DNA of 34,906 nt from a virus (IMGVR_UViG_3300032053_000263:1-34906); one strand, 5' to 3'; positions 1 to 8,042 are shown, counted from the stretch's first letter. A program made the numbers and translations. The notes: a model not told the origin generated them from the letters alone.

Positions 1-212
1 GTACCTAATTTCTTGACGGTTATATATGGAGCATAATAGTGGCCAGGACTTATTTTGGTAGCGGGAATGGACATTCCCGAAGCCAAACTACCATCACTAC
101 CATATACAGTCCACGCCACAGACAGAGCATCCTGCTCTTGTCCGAGATCGTTGGTGAGATTAAGCTTCAGTCCATTTCTAGACAGTTCTTGTTGAGAAAG
201 GATCACGGGCAT
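1..212 (-). CDS. Partial probable virion protein, 3' end beyond window
   Basis: The reading frame starts at ATG 212, follows a GGGAGG Shine-Dalgarno, and runs off the left edge after about 70 codons. It begins MPVILSQQEL and contains a G-H-Y-Y-A-P segment about 20 residues before the edge. That G-x-Y-Y-A pattern is common in beta-sandwich virion and tail-associated proteins of large phages, so a virion role is inferred from the pattern and from the late-gene context. It lies 15 bp downstream of the 122-residue gene and is probably co-transcribed with it. An overlapping plus-strand frame (39-239) has no ribosome-binding site and is not believed. No specific function is assigned. Confidence 0.6.
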   Translation of the reverse strand, partial: MPVILSQQELSRNGLKLNLTNDLGQEQDALSVAWTVYGSDGSLASGMSIPATKISPGHYYAPYITVKKLG

Positions 213-227
213 CCCCGACCTCCCTTC

Positions 228-596
228 TCAAATGAATGACGCAATAAGTCCCGAAGACTGTGCGGAAGCTGGATTAACATCAAACTCTAGAAGAGATTCA
301 AAGCTTGATGCTACGACGGATATTCTCCAATATCCGACTCTATCGGGGAAAAATCTCAAAGAATAGAAACCAGGGGCACCGATTATCTCATTAAAATAGA
401 CATTTCCGGCAGAAATAGAAGAATCCGCTACAGCCGTTCCATCAAGGAGAGGCCAGCTAAGAATTTGATTATTTACCATCAAAATTAGAGTCACTCCAGT
501 TGCTTGGAGGCCCGTGACTCTGTTATAAGTATCTATTGGAAAATAGAAATCCGGCTGAGATCGGATTAGAGTTCCGGCTGATACTGATCGACCCAT
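228..596 (-). CDS. Hypothetical protein, probable tail/virion beta-sandwich
   Basis: The protein has 122 residues, starts at MGRSVSAG, and contains alternating hydrophobic stretches typical of an all-beta fold, with a GAPGFYSLRFFP segment near residue 85 followed by VGYWRISVV. Such G-x-Y and W-R-I patterns occur in phage structural beta-sandwich proteins, but no family is recognised with certainty. No clear Shine-Dalgarno precedes the start. It sits between the DUF5659-like gene and a second likely beta protein at the left edge. A virion or tail-accessory role is inferred from context only. Confidence 0.6.
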   Translation of the reverse strand: MGRSVSAGTLIRSQPDFYFPIDTYNRVTGLQATGVTLILMVNNQILSWPLLDGTAVADSSISAGNVYFNEIIGAPGFYSLRFFPDRVGYWRISVVASSFESLLEFDVNPASAQSSGLIASFI

Positions 597-639
597 ACTG
601 TAAATAATGCATCACAAGTTCAAAACAACTTCATCCTAG

Positions 640-888
640 TTAACCATCATGAAGTAACTCTTTCATTGCTATGATCTTCTGACTATAATCGTGTGCTTTA
701 ACTATAGCTTTCCCTGAAAAGAAAGCCTGTCGAAGCTCTTTAATGGAGCCTGCTGGATTAGAAAAAACAAAGTATATTTTTGTTGGTCCTGATCTTCGCT
801 TACGAACCAGAACACAACCGCTTAAAAGAAAGAAAGCGGAGAGATAAATGTCATCGCTCTCCATTTCAGAATCATCAAGAACTGACAT
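640..888 (-). CDS. DUF5659-like small protein
   Basis: This 82-residue protein has a core reading IYLSAFFLLSGCVL, then a basic stretch and KIYFVF, then a C-terminal part with RQAFFSGKAIVKAHDY. This matches the pattern I know for DUF5659: a Y-L-[AS]-[AS]-F-L start, a central YFVF strand, and an F-x-x-G-x-A-x-V helix region. The family occurs in phages and mobile elements, and its function is unknown. The start is supported by an AGGA Shine-Dalgarno 5-6 nt upstream. The gene lies immediately downstream of the divergent homing endonuclease gene. Confidence 0.7.
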   Translation of the reverse strand: MSVLDDSEMESDDIYLSAFFLLSGCVLVRKRRSGPTKIYFVFSNPAGSIKELRQAFFSGKAIVKAHDYSQKIIAMKELLHDG

Positions 889-954
889 TTAAATCCTCAT
901 CATAAATAACTTTAAGTTAACCGTACTAAAGATAGAAGTGTACTATTCAATAAC

Positions 955-2745
955 ATGTCAAAACCAAACATTCTTTCGAGAGAATACTTTATTGAAAATA
1001 AATTCGAAAAACTTATGATGAAATATCCAGAAGCACATTCAAAAGGGTCCATGAAAAAGACCTGGTGGATATGTGATTGTGGAAAAGAAACAAACACTAG
1101 TATATATAGCGTGACATCAGGTCATACTAATTCATGCGGGAAATGCGACCTATTACCAAAATCGTACTGGGAAAAGGCGAGATTCGGAAAACTGAAAATG
1201 AAAAATCCTGGAGAGTACTTCCCGGGATCATCAAAGAAAGTTGAATGGGTATGTGACTGCGGAAAAGAAAGAAAAATAACTATCATATCAGTTTCAAGAG
1301 GAGCAACAAGTTCATGCGGGAAATGCGACATATTACCAAAATCGTACTGGGAAAAAACAAAATTCGGTAAACTACGAATGAAAAATCCTGGAGATTATTT
1401 TAAATCTCATAAGGGGAAAGTTGAATGGATATGTGACTGCGGAAAAGAAAGTTCGGTAAGATTAGTGCAAGTAACGAGAGGACACACTAATTCGTGTGGT
1501 AAATGTGATTTATTACCGGAATCATATTGGGAAGCGGCGAAATTCGGTAAATTAAGAGTTACTTCACCGGAAAATCTACACATTAGTTCAAATAGAAAAA
1601 TTGAATGGACATGTGATTGTGGTGGAAGTATATTTTCTTATGTACAAAATGTAACTAAAGGAAGAACAACTTCATGCGGGAAATGCAGAAATATCATTAG
1701 AAACTGGTATGAAACAAATAAAGAAGAACTTTTTAATTTAAAAACACCGATATTACCAGAAAGCATCCCTTTGGGAGGGTTGATTCTACTGGAAAGAATT
1801 GAAAAAATAAATAATAAAATTGAAGCAGCATGTCCGGCTTGTAATGGTAAGTATAATCCAGTTTGGAGTGATTTCAGAACAGGGAGATCGCTGACATGCG
1901 GATGCTCAACGAATAAAATATCAGATGCTCAAAAAAAGATGATGGATTTCATAGAAAGTATTGGAATAAAAACGATATCTGAGTATAAGATAGATAGTCT
2001 GAAATATGATATATTTATAGAAGGAAGCAATACTGTAATCGAATATAATGGAATAAGGTGGCATTCCTTCCCAAATTCAAAAAAGAAAGATGTGAACAAG
2101 TACCTTAATGCAAAGAATTCTGGATATGAATTTATTTCAATTTTTGAGGATGAATGGATATATAAACAGGATCAAATCAAACAATTATTAAAAAATAGAC
2201 TAGGAAAAAATGACTCAATCTCACTGAGACCCTCAGGATGTGAAATAAAATTGATCAATTCTAAAGATGCTGATCCGTTCTACGAACAGCATCATTATAT
2301 CGGGGCCTGTAAGGCAAAAATAAACTATGGAGTCTTCCATCAAGATCAGTTGATCGCCTGCGCTTCATTCAAAAAACCAACTCGCCAATCTTCCCATGAG
2401 TGGGAACTAGTCAGAATGACTTCCCATCCAAATTATCGAATTCATGGTATCTGGTCTAAATTAATTAAACAATTCGTAGAAGACCATAAACCAAAATCAG
2501 TAGTCAGCTTTTCAGATAATCGACTGTTTACTGGATCGGTATATGAGAAGACCGGTTTTAAATTCGATGGGGATGTCGACCCGGATTATTACTGGTGTAA
2601 AGGGCAGAAAAGATTCCATAAATCGGGTCTTAGGAAAACTGAAGAAGAAAAACTGTCTGGGAAGACTGAAACTGAGTTGAGAGAAGCTCAAGGTTACCGA
2701 AAAATCTGGGATCTCGGCAAGAAACGTTGGATCCTCAAATACTAA
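955..2745 (+). CDS. Free-standing homing endonuclease: zinc repeats, EDxHD-type nuclease, GNAT/Mom-like tail
   Basis: This 596-residue plus-strand gene sits inside minus-strand late genes. Residues about 18-260 are four tandem repeats of about 60 residues, each with W-x-C-D-C-G and, about 20 residues later, S-C-G-K-C. A fifth degenerate copy has CPAC and CGC. These are probably zinc-binding DNA-recognition modules. Residues about 320-420 form a Vsr-like nuclease core with E363 (IEYNG), H370 (WHS) and FEDEW, matching the EDxHD homing endonuclease class. Residues about 425-590 (FYEQHHYIGA, then an acetyltransferase-like segment) resemble the GNAT/Mom-like domain often fused to such nucleases. 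No Shine-Dalgarno is visible. It presumably cuts a related phage that lacks the gene, spreading itself by repair. The target site is not identifiable here. Confidence 0.85.
   Translation: MSKPNILSREYFIENKFEKLMMKYPEAHSKGSMKKTWWICDCGKETNTSIYSVTSGHTNSCGKCDLLPKSYWEKARFGKLKMKNPGEYFPGSSKKVEWVCDCGKERKITIISVSRGATSSCGKCDILPKSYWEKTKFGKLRMKNPGDYFKSHKGKVEWICDCGKESSVRLVQVTRGHTNSCGKCDLLPESYWEAAKFGKLRVTSPENLHISSNRKIEWTCDCGGSIFSYVQNVTKGRTTSCGKCRNIIRNWYETNKEELFNLKTPILPESIPLGGLILLERIEKINNKIEAACPACNGKYNPVWSDFRTGRSLTCGCSTNKISDAQKKMMDFIESIGIKTISEYKIDSLKYDIFIEGSNTVIEYNGIRWHSFPNSKKKDVNKYLNAKNSGYEFISIFEDEWIYKQDQIKQLLKNRLGKNDSISLRPSGCEIKLINSKDADPFYEQHHYIGACKAKINYGVFHQDQLIACASFKKPTRQSSHEWELVRMTSHPNYRIHGIWSKLIKQFVEDHKPKSVVSFSDNRLFTGSVYEKTGFKFDGDVDPDYYWCKGQKRFHKSGLRKTEEEKLSGKTETELREAQGYRKIWDLGKKRWILKY
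1006..1740 (+). repeat. Four tandem ~180-bp coding repeats
   Basis: Within the homing endonuclease gene, a unit of about 180 bp recurs four times. The stretch around 1131-1180 is nearly identical to that around 1311-1360, both encoding CGKCD followed by LPKSYWEK. High nucleotide identity between neighbouring copies suggests recent duplication. The boundaries given are approximate. It is in frame throughout and is not a CRISPR array. Confidence 0.8.
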
Positions 2746-2777
2746 TTTGGCCAGAAGGACATCCTTCTGGCCAAATT
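2744..2777. terminator. Bidirectional terminator hairpin
   Basis: A perfect 16-bp inverted repeat (arm AATTTGGCCAGAAGGA) with a 2-nt centre lies between the 3' ends of the plus-strand homing endonuclease and the minus-strand 275-residue gene. The arms begin with A and end with T runs, so the hairpin could terminate transcripts in both directions. It overlaps the last bases of the endonuclease stop codon. Confidence 0.85.
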
Positions 2778-2800
2778 ATTTAGTCACATTCCTAGGAATT

Positions 2801-3628
2801 TCAGACTACGAAGACAGTCGACCCGTCGTCTGCCACGATGGCCGCACCGACGCCGGCAGGGAGACCGACCCGGGCACCACCGGGCTGGAAAGCAGCTGAG
2901 CGGAGCTTCGACATCACACCGTAAACGAACGAAAGGAGAACGGGACCGGTCTCAACCAGTCTCGGCGCAATCTTATCTGCAATAGCATTCACAAGGTTCG
3001 TCTGTGCAGTGGCCTGCATGACTGAGAACGTTGAGAGAGCCGTGATTGTGGCTGAAGCCACATTGATCGTCGTAGCGGTCGGATAGACAGCTGCCTTGAG
3101 TGTGGCGAGCGAAATACCCGAAAGATTCGGAGGAGTGAGCACCCAAGCAGCAGCGAGAGCGATGTTTAAGGTCGATCCGTTCGCAGCGGTATCGATCTGG
3201 AGTTTCGCATTCGGGCCTGCGTTCGGAGCCACCGTATCAAACTGCAGTTTGTTGAGATTCGCACCAGAAGTGAAGTGCGTTACAACGACAGGAAGACCAG
3301 CATTCAAGAAGCCGGCATTTAACTCTGCCGCAAGCTGGGCTTTAGAGAGAGTCAAACTGGATGATACTGAAATAGTGGTGTAAGCACCAGTAGTGGTGCG
3401 AATCTTGAGGGCATTATTGGCAGTCGTGTCGAAAGTTGCAGCGGCATCAGTGCCAAGAGCCGACAGAATGGCATATCTGTTCATGACGCCGGTCAGATCA
3501 GTATCTGACGGTTTCACAACATAACGGCTCTGACCAGCGGGCTCCGAAGAGAAAACACGCTGTGAGCGATTCTCAATATCGGAAAGATAAACCTTCGCAA
3601 TGTCTGAACGAACGATTCCTACTCTCAT
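2801..3628 (-). CDS. Probable virion structural protein
   Basis: The protein has 275 residues, with an AAAGGAG Shine-Dalgarno ahead of MRVGIVRSD. It is rich in Ala, Thr and Ser and low in Cys, as is typical of phage structural proteins. Residues about 70-150 hold beta-rich segments such as ALKIRTTTGAYTTISV followed by an AQLAAELNAGF helix, a pattern I associate with tail and baseplate beta domains. The C-terminus (SAAFQPGGARVG, DDGSTVFVV) looks ordered. It is the last gene before a bidirectional terminator and follows the 182-residue gene in the same transcript. The exact structural role cannot be assigned. Confidence 0.7.
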   Translation of the reverse strand: MRVGIVRSDIAKVYLSDIENRSQRVFSSEPAGQSRYVVKPSDTDLTGVMNRYAILSALGTDAAATFDTTANNALKIRTTTGAYTTISVSSSLTLSKAQLAAELNAGFLNAGLPVVVTHFTSGANLNKLQFDTVAPNAGPNAKLQIDTAANGSTLNIALAAAWVLTPPNLSGISLATLKAAVYPTATTINVASATITALSTFSVMQATAQTNLVNAIADKIAPRLVETGPVLLSFVYGVMSKLRSAAFQPGGARVGLPAGVGAAIVADDGSTVFVV

Positions 3629-3654
3629 TTTCGGCTCCTTTCAATCGCTCGTTC

Positions 3655-4203
3655 TTAGAGCGTAAACTGTGCACTCAGGCGACTGTTTGACTGAACAATG
3701 ACTTTCCAACCAACACCAGGGGTGCCGATTGTGACAGCGGCGTCGGGAATGATAATCTGCAATGCAGTATGGGTAGTAAAAGCAGACTGAGGGATTACTT
3801 GGGTCACACTTGAAAGATTAGTAATCCGGACATACGTGATGTCCGGGGAAACCGACAGGAACGTCGTTCCGTTGATGGTAGTATTGGTGGCTGCATGAGA
3901 CGCAGAAGTGACGACCGGAGTGGCAAGGAGAGTCGCTGCCACCGCTGTGAAAGTCACATACCCACGGGTCGAGAGCTTCTTGATAGTTCCAGCGTCAGCC
4001 GAGAGGAGTACCTCATCGGTCGGCACCATATCAAGATACCCCTTGACAGCAGTATCTACGGGGTTGACGTACGGGACATACACCTTCTGCTTCGCCCGAT
4101 TAGCATACCCAGAAAAGTTGCCCTGGCTACGATCGACCTTATCGATTAAGATAGATCGGTTCAGAACTTGCTGGTTAACGACTCGGATATACGAGAGCGA
4201 CAT
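3655..4203 (-). CDS. Probable virion structural protein
   Basis: The protein has 182 residues, starts at MSLSYIRVVNQQ, and is preceded by GGAGACAAAC, a good Shine-Dalgarno context. The N-terminal part (RSQGNFSGYANRAKQ, then VYVPYVNPVDTAVKGYLDMVPTDEV) resembles the start of tail-accessory beta proteins. The C-terminal half is a Thr/Val-rich beta region ending in SRLSAQFTL. It lies 26 bp upstream of the 275-residue gene and 54 bp downstream of the 210-residue gene. The family is not recognised, so the virion role rests on composition and neighbourhood. Confidence 0.65.
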   Translation of the reverse strand: MSLSYIRVVNQQVLNRSILIDKVDRSQGNFSGYANRAKQKVYVPYVNPVDTAVKGYLDMVPTDEVLLSADAGTIKKLSTRGYVTFTAVAATLLATPVVTSASHAATNTTINGTTFLSVSPDITYVRITNLSSVTQVIPQSAFTTHTALQIIIPDAAVTIGTPGVGWKVIVQSNSRLSAQFTL

Positions 4204-4257
4204 GTTTGTCTCCTAGACAAGGCAGGAATAAAGAATCCAATTGTTTAAGCCGGTGCT

Positions 4258-4890
4258 TCATTCATTTCGAAGTGAGACTACGAGACTGAATGTAGGTGTG
4301 CCAGCCACACCTCTAACAAAAACCTGTGAAAAAGCAGGAAAAGTGGTGTTGAACTGGGGACCAGTAGTCGAGAAAGGAGGAACTCTAAATTCAGGGCCGC
4401 CTTTATCGAAAGCTACGAATAAGTCCACAGAACCATCATTTTCTATGTTTACGTTCTGGCATTGTAGAGGAAGATTGATTTCCAAGGAATTTGCTACTGT
4501 TGCACCGGATGGAGCCGCTCCGCGAAGAACAACAGGTCTCCGTGGCTGGGATGAATATGATAGTACGAGATGAATAGCTTCATCAGTTCCGACTACACCA
4601 GCGTTATCGATGGGCTGAATCTTCAACCAAAGATAATCAGCATCCGAGAATGAATAATCTACTGGATTAAATATGAAGCGGGTCTTATTTCGAAACATTC
4701 CGTCAGCAAAGCTGGGCTCTTGGGCCGTGGCAGAACGGAAACCAGCTGCTGGTACGTTTTGGAATGTGACGAAAGCACCATCGAAATTAGCGGACCTCTT
4801 AAAATTATAAGAGGCAATGCCGTCTCTTGCGTTAAGATATATATCTACTAGATTGGCTCGACGCCGATATGTTGATAAAGATCTTGGCAT
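4258..4890 (-). CDS. Probable virion structural protein
   Basis: The protein has 210 residues, begins MPRSLSTYRRRANLVDIYLN, and is largely beta-rich. Its segments include DADYLWLKIQPIDNAG, HLVLSYSSQPRRPVVLRG and VNIENDGSVDLFVAFD. The last third (fluctuating beta strands with N-x-G-S-x-D-L-F-V-A-F) resembles a jelly-roll or Ig-like domain of a phage decoration or tail protein. There is no strong Shine-Dalgarno. It lies between the ATC-start zinc-ribbon gene and the 182-residue structural gene. No family is recognised. Confidence 0.65.
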   Translation of the reverse strand: MPRSLSTYRRRANLVDIYLNARDGIASYNFKRSANFDGAFVTFQNVPAAGFRSATAQEPSFADGMFRNKTRFIFNPVDYSFSDADYLWLKIQPIDNAGVVGTDEAIHLVLSYSSQPRRPVVLRGAAPSGATVANSLEINLPLQCQNVNIENDGSVDLFVAFDKGGPEFRVPPFSTTGPQFNTTFPAFSQVFVRGVAGTPTFSLVVSLRNE

Positions 4891-4922
4891 TTAGCCAAAC
4901 AAATAATAAAAAACTGAGTAAT

Positions 4923-5327
4923 TTAAACGATATTTTTCTCCTTCTTAACCTTTTGAGTATATGTAGCCGCGCTTTCTTTTCCGCGCTCTTTCAAGGCCAA
5001 ATTCTGGGATTCTGCCCAAGAACTAGTCTCTTTTCCATCATAGTTAGGAACAGCATCTCTCCTGAGAGGTCCATATCTATCCCTCTGGCGTCTACTGGCA
5101 GCTTCAGAAGCTTCTTTCCGCTGCTTTTTTACTCGGTCACCCTTAGAAGGCCAAGAACCGCTGGGACCATCTTTAAAGGCTACCTGAGGAACAGTTGGTA
5201 TGAAGGTATAATCGCATTTCTTCCCGCATTTTAGACACTTCGGATGATGTTCCTTGAAAGTATGAATGGAACAATCATCTTCACGAACTTTTTTACATGA
5301 TTTACATATGTAAAAATATGTTGGGAT
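4923..5327 (-). CDS. FmdB-like zinc-ribbon protein with apparent ATC start
   Basis: This open frame encodes 134 residues and has no ATG, GTG or TTG between its upstream in-frame stop and the conserved N-terminus. Translation most likely starts at ATC 5325-5327, exactly 6 nt after a strong GAGGAG Shine-Dalgarno (5334-5339). The N-terminus then reads (M)PTYFYICKSC, matching the MPTYxYxCxxC start of FmdB-type regulatory zinc ribbons. The second half of the ribbon is CLKCGKKC near residue 31-38. The C-terminal two thirds are charged and helical (DRVKKQRKEASEAASRRQRDRYG), ending KVKKEKNIV. It follows the SWIM gene by 30 bp. FmdB-type ribbons are common, but the function here is unknown. A base error at the start codon is the main alternative. 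Confidence 0.8.
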   Translation of the reverse strand: MPTYFYICKSCKKVREDDCSIHTFKEHHPKCLKCGKKCDYTFIPTVPQVAFKDGPSGSWPSKGDRVKKQRKEASEAASRRQRDRYGPLRRDAVPNYDGKETSSWAESQNLALKERGKESAATYTQKVKKEKNIV

Positions 5328-5357
5328 AGTAATCTCCTCGTTATGTAACGAAGAACT

Positions 5358-6641
5358 CTACTTCTTTTCCTTATCTAATTCTTTTTCCGATTCATCAAAG
5401 TCTATTTCATATTCATCATCTTTAGATTTTTCAGGAGACTCGTCAAAATCTATTTCATATACGTCCTCGGGCTCCTCATCGGGCTCCTCCTCGGGCTCCT
5501 CAAGATCGATCTCATATACGTCCTCGGGCTCCTCCTCGGGCTCCTCCTCGGGCTCCTCCTCGGGCTCCGGTTTTGCTTTAGATTCGGTCTCTGGTTCTTC
5601 CTCAGAATCGTCGAGATCGATTTCGTAGACGTCTTCTTCATCCCCATCAGGGATCTCAGATACTTCCCAATCAACTTCAAGATCATCAGAATCATCAAGA
5701 GGTACTTCTGTTACCTCCTGCATTTTATCCCAATCCTCATCTATTTTAATGAGTATCTCATCCTCTTCCGAGGTCTGATTTTCTTCAATTTCGTCTGCTA
5801 TGAAAGAGTCTATTCTCTTTAAGACAGCATATGTATGTTTACACAACCAAAATTGCCGATCAGGATCTCTTATATCAGGAGGAGATGCAGTACCGTTTGG
5901 GTTACCAAACATGAAAGCATTCTGTTCAGCATGAAATTCTGGACCACCATATTGCCAGAATTTGCAATCACAAGTCAGAGACACATTCTCAAGGTCTTTA
6001 ACTGACGCACGGACAATGTGGTTGCCGTTGCCGCAGTTAGCATTGAATGTGAAAACCTTCGTTTTCTTATCATATGAAGTTAAACTGACTGAACATGAAG
6101 ATGCGCGATCCTTGACTTTAGATGGAGTTTTGGTAATTATTGATTCGGATCTTAAAGCCAATTTTAAAATCAATACTTTTGGAATAACTGAAGAATGCCT
6201 TACAGGACTTTCCTCTGTCCTGTATGGATAATCAAAATATTGACTTATATCAATATCTTCCATATAAGAAGTTTCTGTCGGAGATTGAAGATTTTCATCA
6301 ATGAAATCTTCATTGTGGTGCGTCATAGCGTCCGCACCGTCAATCTCAAATATCGAACCAGGTTCCGAACTCGGAATGGTCGGTTCGTTATCATTATAAG
6401 TAAAAGTCTTAGTACCGAATAAATCAGCTTCTTCGGTATCGCCGGTAGGAACAGCTAATCTAGATGCTGTTCTACTTGAAGCCATGGTTACATTTATTGG
6501 TATTAGGAATAGATGTCGAAGATGAGAGGGAATAGCAGCAGAGAAGCTGACTACGTCAGGAAAAACATCCTGAATTTTAAAAGCATACATGGCTGATTCC
6601 GAAAGAACATATCCGTTCGGAACATCATCTTCATTTGCCAT
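5358..6641 (-). CDS. SWIM zinc-finger protein with acidic repeat tail
   Basis: The protein has 427 residues. The central part holds a SWIM-type zinc motif, C224-x-C226, a 40-residue loop and C267-x-H269, preceded by beta strands VFTFNANC and HIVRASVKDL. SWIM domains bind nucleic acid or protein. Residues 1-160 contain an R-T-A-S motif at 57-60 and acidic segments. The last ~130 residues are strongly acidic, with Glu-Pro repeats and four copies of a YEID[LF] motif ending in KELDKEKK. The tail suggests a protein-binding or DNA-mimic region, which is inference. The start codon overlaps the stop of the upstream 128-residue gene by 11 bp. The gene sits among likely tail genes. Confidence 0.75.
   Translation of the reverse strand: MANEDDVPNGYVLSESAMYAFKIQDVFPDVVSFSAAIPSHLRHLFLIPINVTMASSRTASRLAVPTGDTEEADLFGTKTFTYNDNEPTIPSSEPGSIFEIDGADAMTHHNEDFIDENLQSPTETSYMEDIDISQYFDYPYRTEESPVRHSSVIPKVLILKLALRSESIITKTPSKVKDRASSCSVSLTSYDKKTKVFTFNANCGNGNHIVRASVKDLENVSLTCDCKFWQYGGPEFHAEQNAFMFGNPNGTASPPDIRDPDRQFWLCKHTYAVLKRIDSFIADEIEENQTSEEDEILIKIDEDWDKMQEVTEVPLDDSDDLEVDWEVSEIPDGDEEDVYEIDLDDSEEEPETESKAKPEPEEEPEEEPEEEPEDVYEIDLEEPEEEPDEEPEDVYEIDFDESPEKSKDDEYEIDFDESEKELDKEKK
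5450..5570 (-). repeat. 12-bp tandem repeats encoding Glu-Pro tail
   Basis: A 12-bp unit (plus-strand TCGGGCTCCTCC) is repeated in two blocks, about 5466-5504 and 5524-5568, encoding EEPE units. A larger unit encoding EDVYEID plus EEPE is duplicated around 5455 and 5511. The repeats stay in frame, so length variation would change the tail in four-residue steps. Confidence 0.8.
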
Positions 6642-7017
6642 CAGGAGACTCCTGAAAGTCAGGCTTTGATATAAGAACTTCTCCTCTACGTCTTGGGATA
6701 CGTATTCTTAAATCTTCAAGAACTCGTTCAAGTTCATCAACCTTTTCAGGTCGAAGAACTTGACGAAGTTCTTCGTAATCCATTTTATTTATAGCTAGAG
6801 CCGTAGCGCCTAAAGCTTTCTCAAGTCTCATGAGAGCGTTAGGCGCAGCATGAATAACGTCACCAGCCGCTGCATATATCTGGTCCTTCATCCCACTAGA
6901 ATGAATTAGATCCAGAACTTTAACCATATAATGTTTTAGCTCATCACACCGGAGCCTCGCGTCGGAGAGTTCCTCCTGAACGTATATCATTGCCCCAGCG
7001 GTTTTATTTTGAGCCAT
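6631..7017 (-). CDS. Hypothetical helical protein
   Basis: The protein has 128 residues and begins MAQNKTAGAMIYVQEEL. An in-frame GTG lies one codon upstream, but ATG 7017 is preferred, with AAGG 8 nt upstream. It appears almost entirely helical, with LSDARLRCDELKHYMVKVLDLI in the first half and a second helical region KVDELERVLEDLRIRIPRRRG. It overlaps the SWIM gene by 11 bp, implying translational coupling. It follows the 333-residue repeat protein by 23 bp. No family is recognised. A small virion or assembly role is possible from context. Confidence 0.65.
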   Translation of the reverse strand: MAQNKTAGAMIYVQEELSDARLRCDELKHYMVKVLDLIHSSGMKDQIYAAAGDVIHAAPNALMRLEKALGATALAINKMDYEELRQVLRPEKVDELERVLEDLRIRIPRRRGEVLISKPDFQESPDGK

Positions 7018-7040
7018 CACTATGGCCTTGAATTAGAATT

Positions 7041-8042
7041 TTACCTAAAGACCTTCGGAAATTCAGTTTCAAGCTTTTTACGCATTTGATCACCTTCTGC
7101 TGCATAGAGAGCCTGAAGGAAGTCGTCGGAAATACCATGTTCCTTAGCCCGTGCAAGACGCTCAGAAAGCTTTCCTTCAAATGACCAATCAATTGGAAAA
7201 CTCGGATCTATGACCCGTGCGATACGGACGCGGGGACTGAGTTTAGTATCTATCTTTACTTTCTTAGATATGATGGGGGAAGGACGACTTGAAGTATCTT
7301 TAACCTCAATGCCCTCCGTAGAAGCAGCACGAGAGTGTCTAACCTTCGCTACCTCCACACCCCCATCAGTATCTTCATAAGAATTGATTTTTGAGTCAAC
7401 CTTCCCGACGTTTGTCCGAATACTAACACCCTCTTTATGGATAATATTATCCCGAATCAAACCGGAACCTGATAAATTGGTAAGCTTATCAGCAAGACCA
7501 ACGTCTTTAGTAACATCAGAAGAAAGACGAGTGGGAGTACGAATTCTCCCAATTGACACACCTTCTTGGTCGTCATATCCCTTTGTAACAGGCATAGAAC
7601 GAACAGATTCCTTAGTCAAAGCACGGGGTGAAGAATTGTCGATACTAACCCCTAGAACCTTAGATGAACCCTGTTTGGGGCGACGATCTTCAACTGTCAT
7701 AACAGTGTCTTCATCAAGGCTACTTGCTTCCAGTGCCTTAAAACTGGAACGTTGAACCTTCGAAAGGTCAGTATTTATGGTTTGAGCTTTAGCAATATTC
7801 CTTGAAGGGGTAGTTGATTCCGGGATGTAGGTTTCATCCTCAGAAAGACTGGCCCAATCAGATTTAATAGCCCCACGAAGCTCTACGGTATTTATCTCCA
7901 TGCCACCATATTTGAGAATGGAACCATCGAATTCAAATTCATCACCTGATTGTATAGATAAACCTTTCTGAGCACCAATTTGAATTTTCATTTTCGAGTA
8001 GAATTTGAGAAAACTACCGCGTTGCCATTTAATGTCAGCCAT
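7041..8042 (-). CDS. Probable virion protein with repeated G-V-[SE]-[IV] motifs
   Basis: The protein has 333 residues, starts at MADIKWQRGSFLKF, and follows a GGGAGA Shine-Dalgarno. The N-terminal 65 residues form a small ordered domain (SGDEFEFDGSILKYGGMEI). The middle is low-complexity and basic-acidic, with a short motif recurring at intervals of roughly 30 residues: LGVSID, EGVSIG, EGVSIR, GGVEVA and EGIEVK. An R-A-A-S motif is present. The last 60 residues form a distinct helical domain with SFEGKLSERLARAKEHG and ALYAAEGDQMRKKL. It is the first gene of a minus-strand block. A structural role is inferred, and no family is recognised. Confidence 0.65.
   Translation of the reverse strand: MADIKWQRGSFLKFYSKMKIQIGAQKGLSIQSGDEFEFDGSILKYGGMEINTVELRGAIKSDWASLSEDETYIPESTTPSRNIAKAQTINTDLSKVQRSSFKALEASSLDEDTVMTVEDRRPKQGSSKVLGVSIDNSSPRALTKESVRSMPVTKGYDDQEGVSIGRIRTPTRLSSDVTKDVGLADKLTNLSGSGLIRDNIIHKEGVSIRTNVGKVDSKINSYEDTDGGVEVAKVRHSRAASTEGIEVKDTSSRPSPIISKKVKIDTKLSPRVRIARVIDPSFPIDWSFEGKLSERLARAKEHGISDDFLQALYAAEGDQMRKKLETEFPKVFR

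Noticed and set aside
39-239. Plus-strand 66-residue frame
   Set aside because: It lies opposite the partial minus-strand gene, which has a Shine-Dalgarno and protein-like sequence; the plus frame starts at GTG without a ribosome-binding site.
1006-1740. Regular ~180-bp repeats that might suggest a CRISPR-like array
   Set aside because: The repeats are contiguous, in frame and encode cysteine modules; there are no unique spacers between identical repeats.
5450-5698. Overlapping minus-strand frame rich in Arg/Ser/Pro
   Set aside because: It is a shifted reading of the Glu-Pro repeat tail of the SWIM gene.
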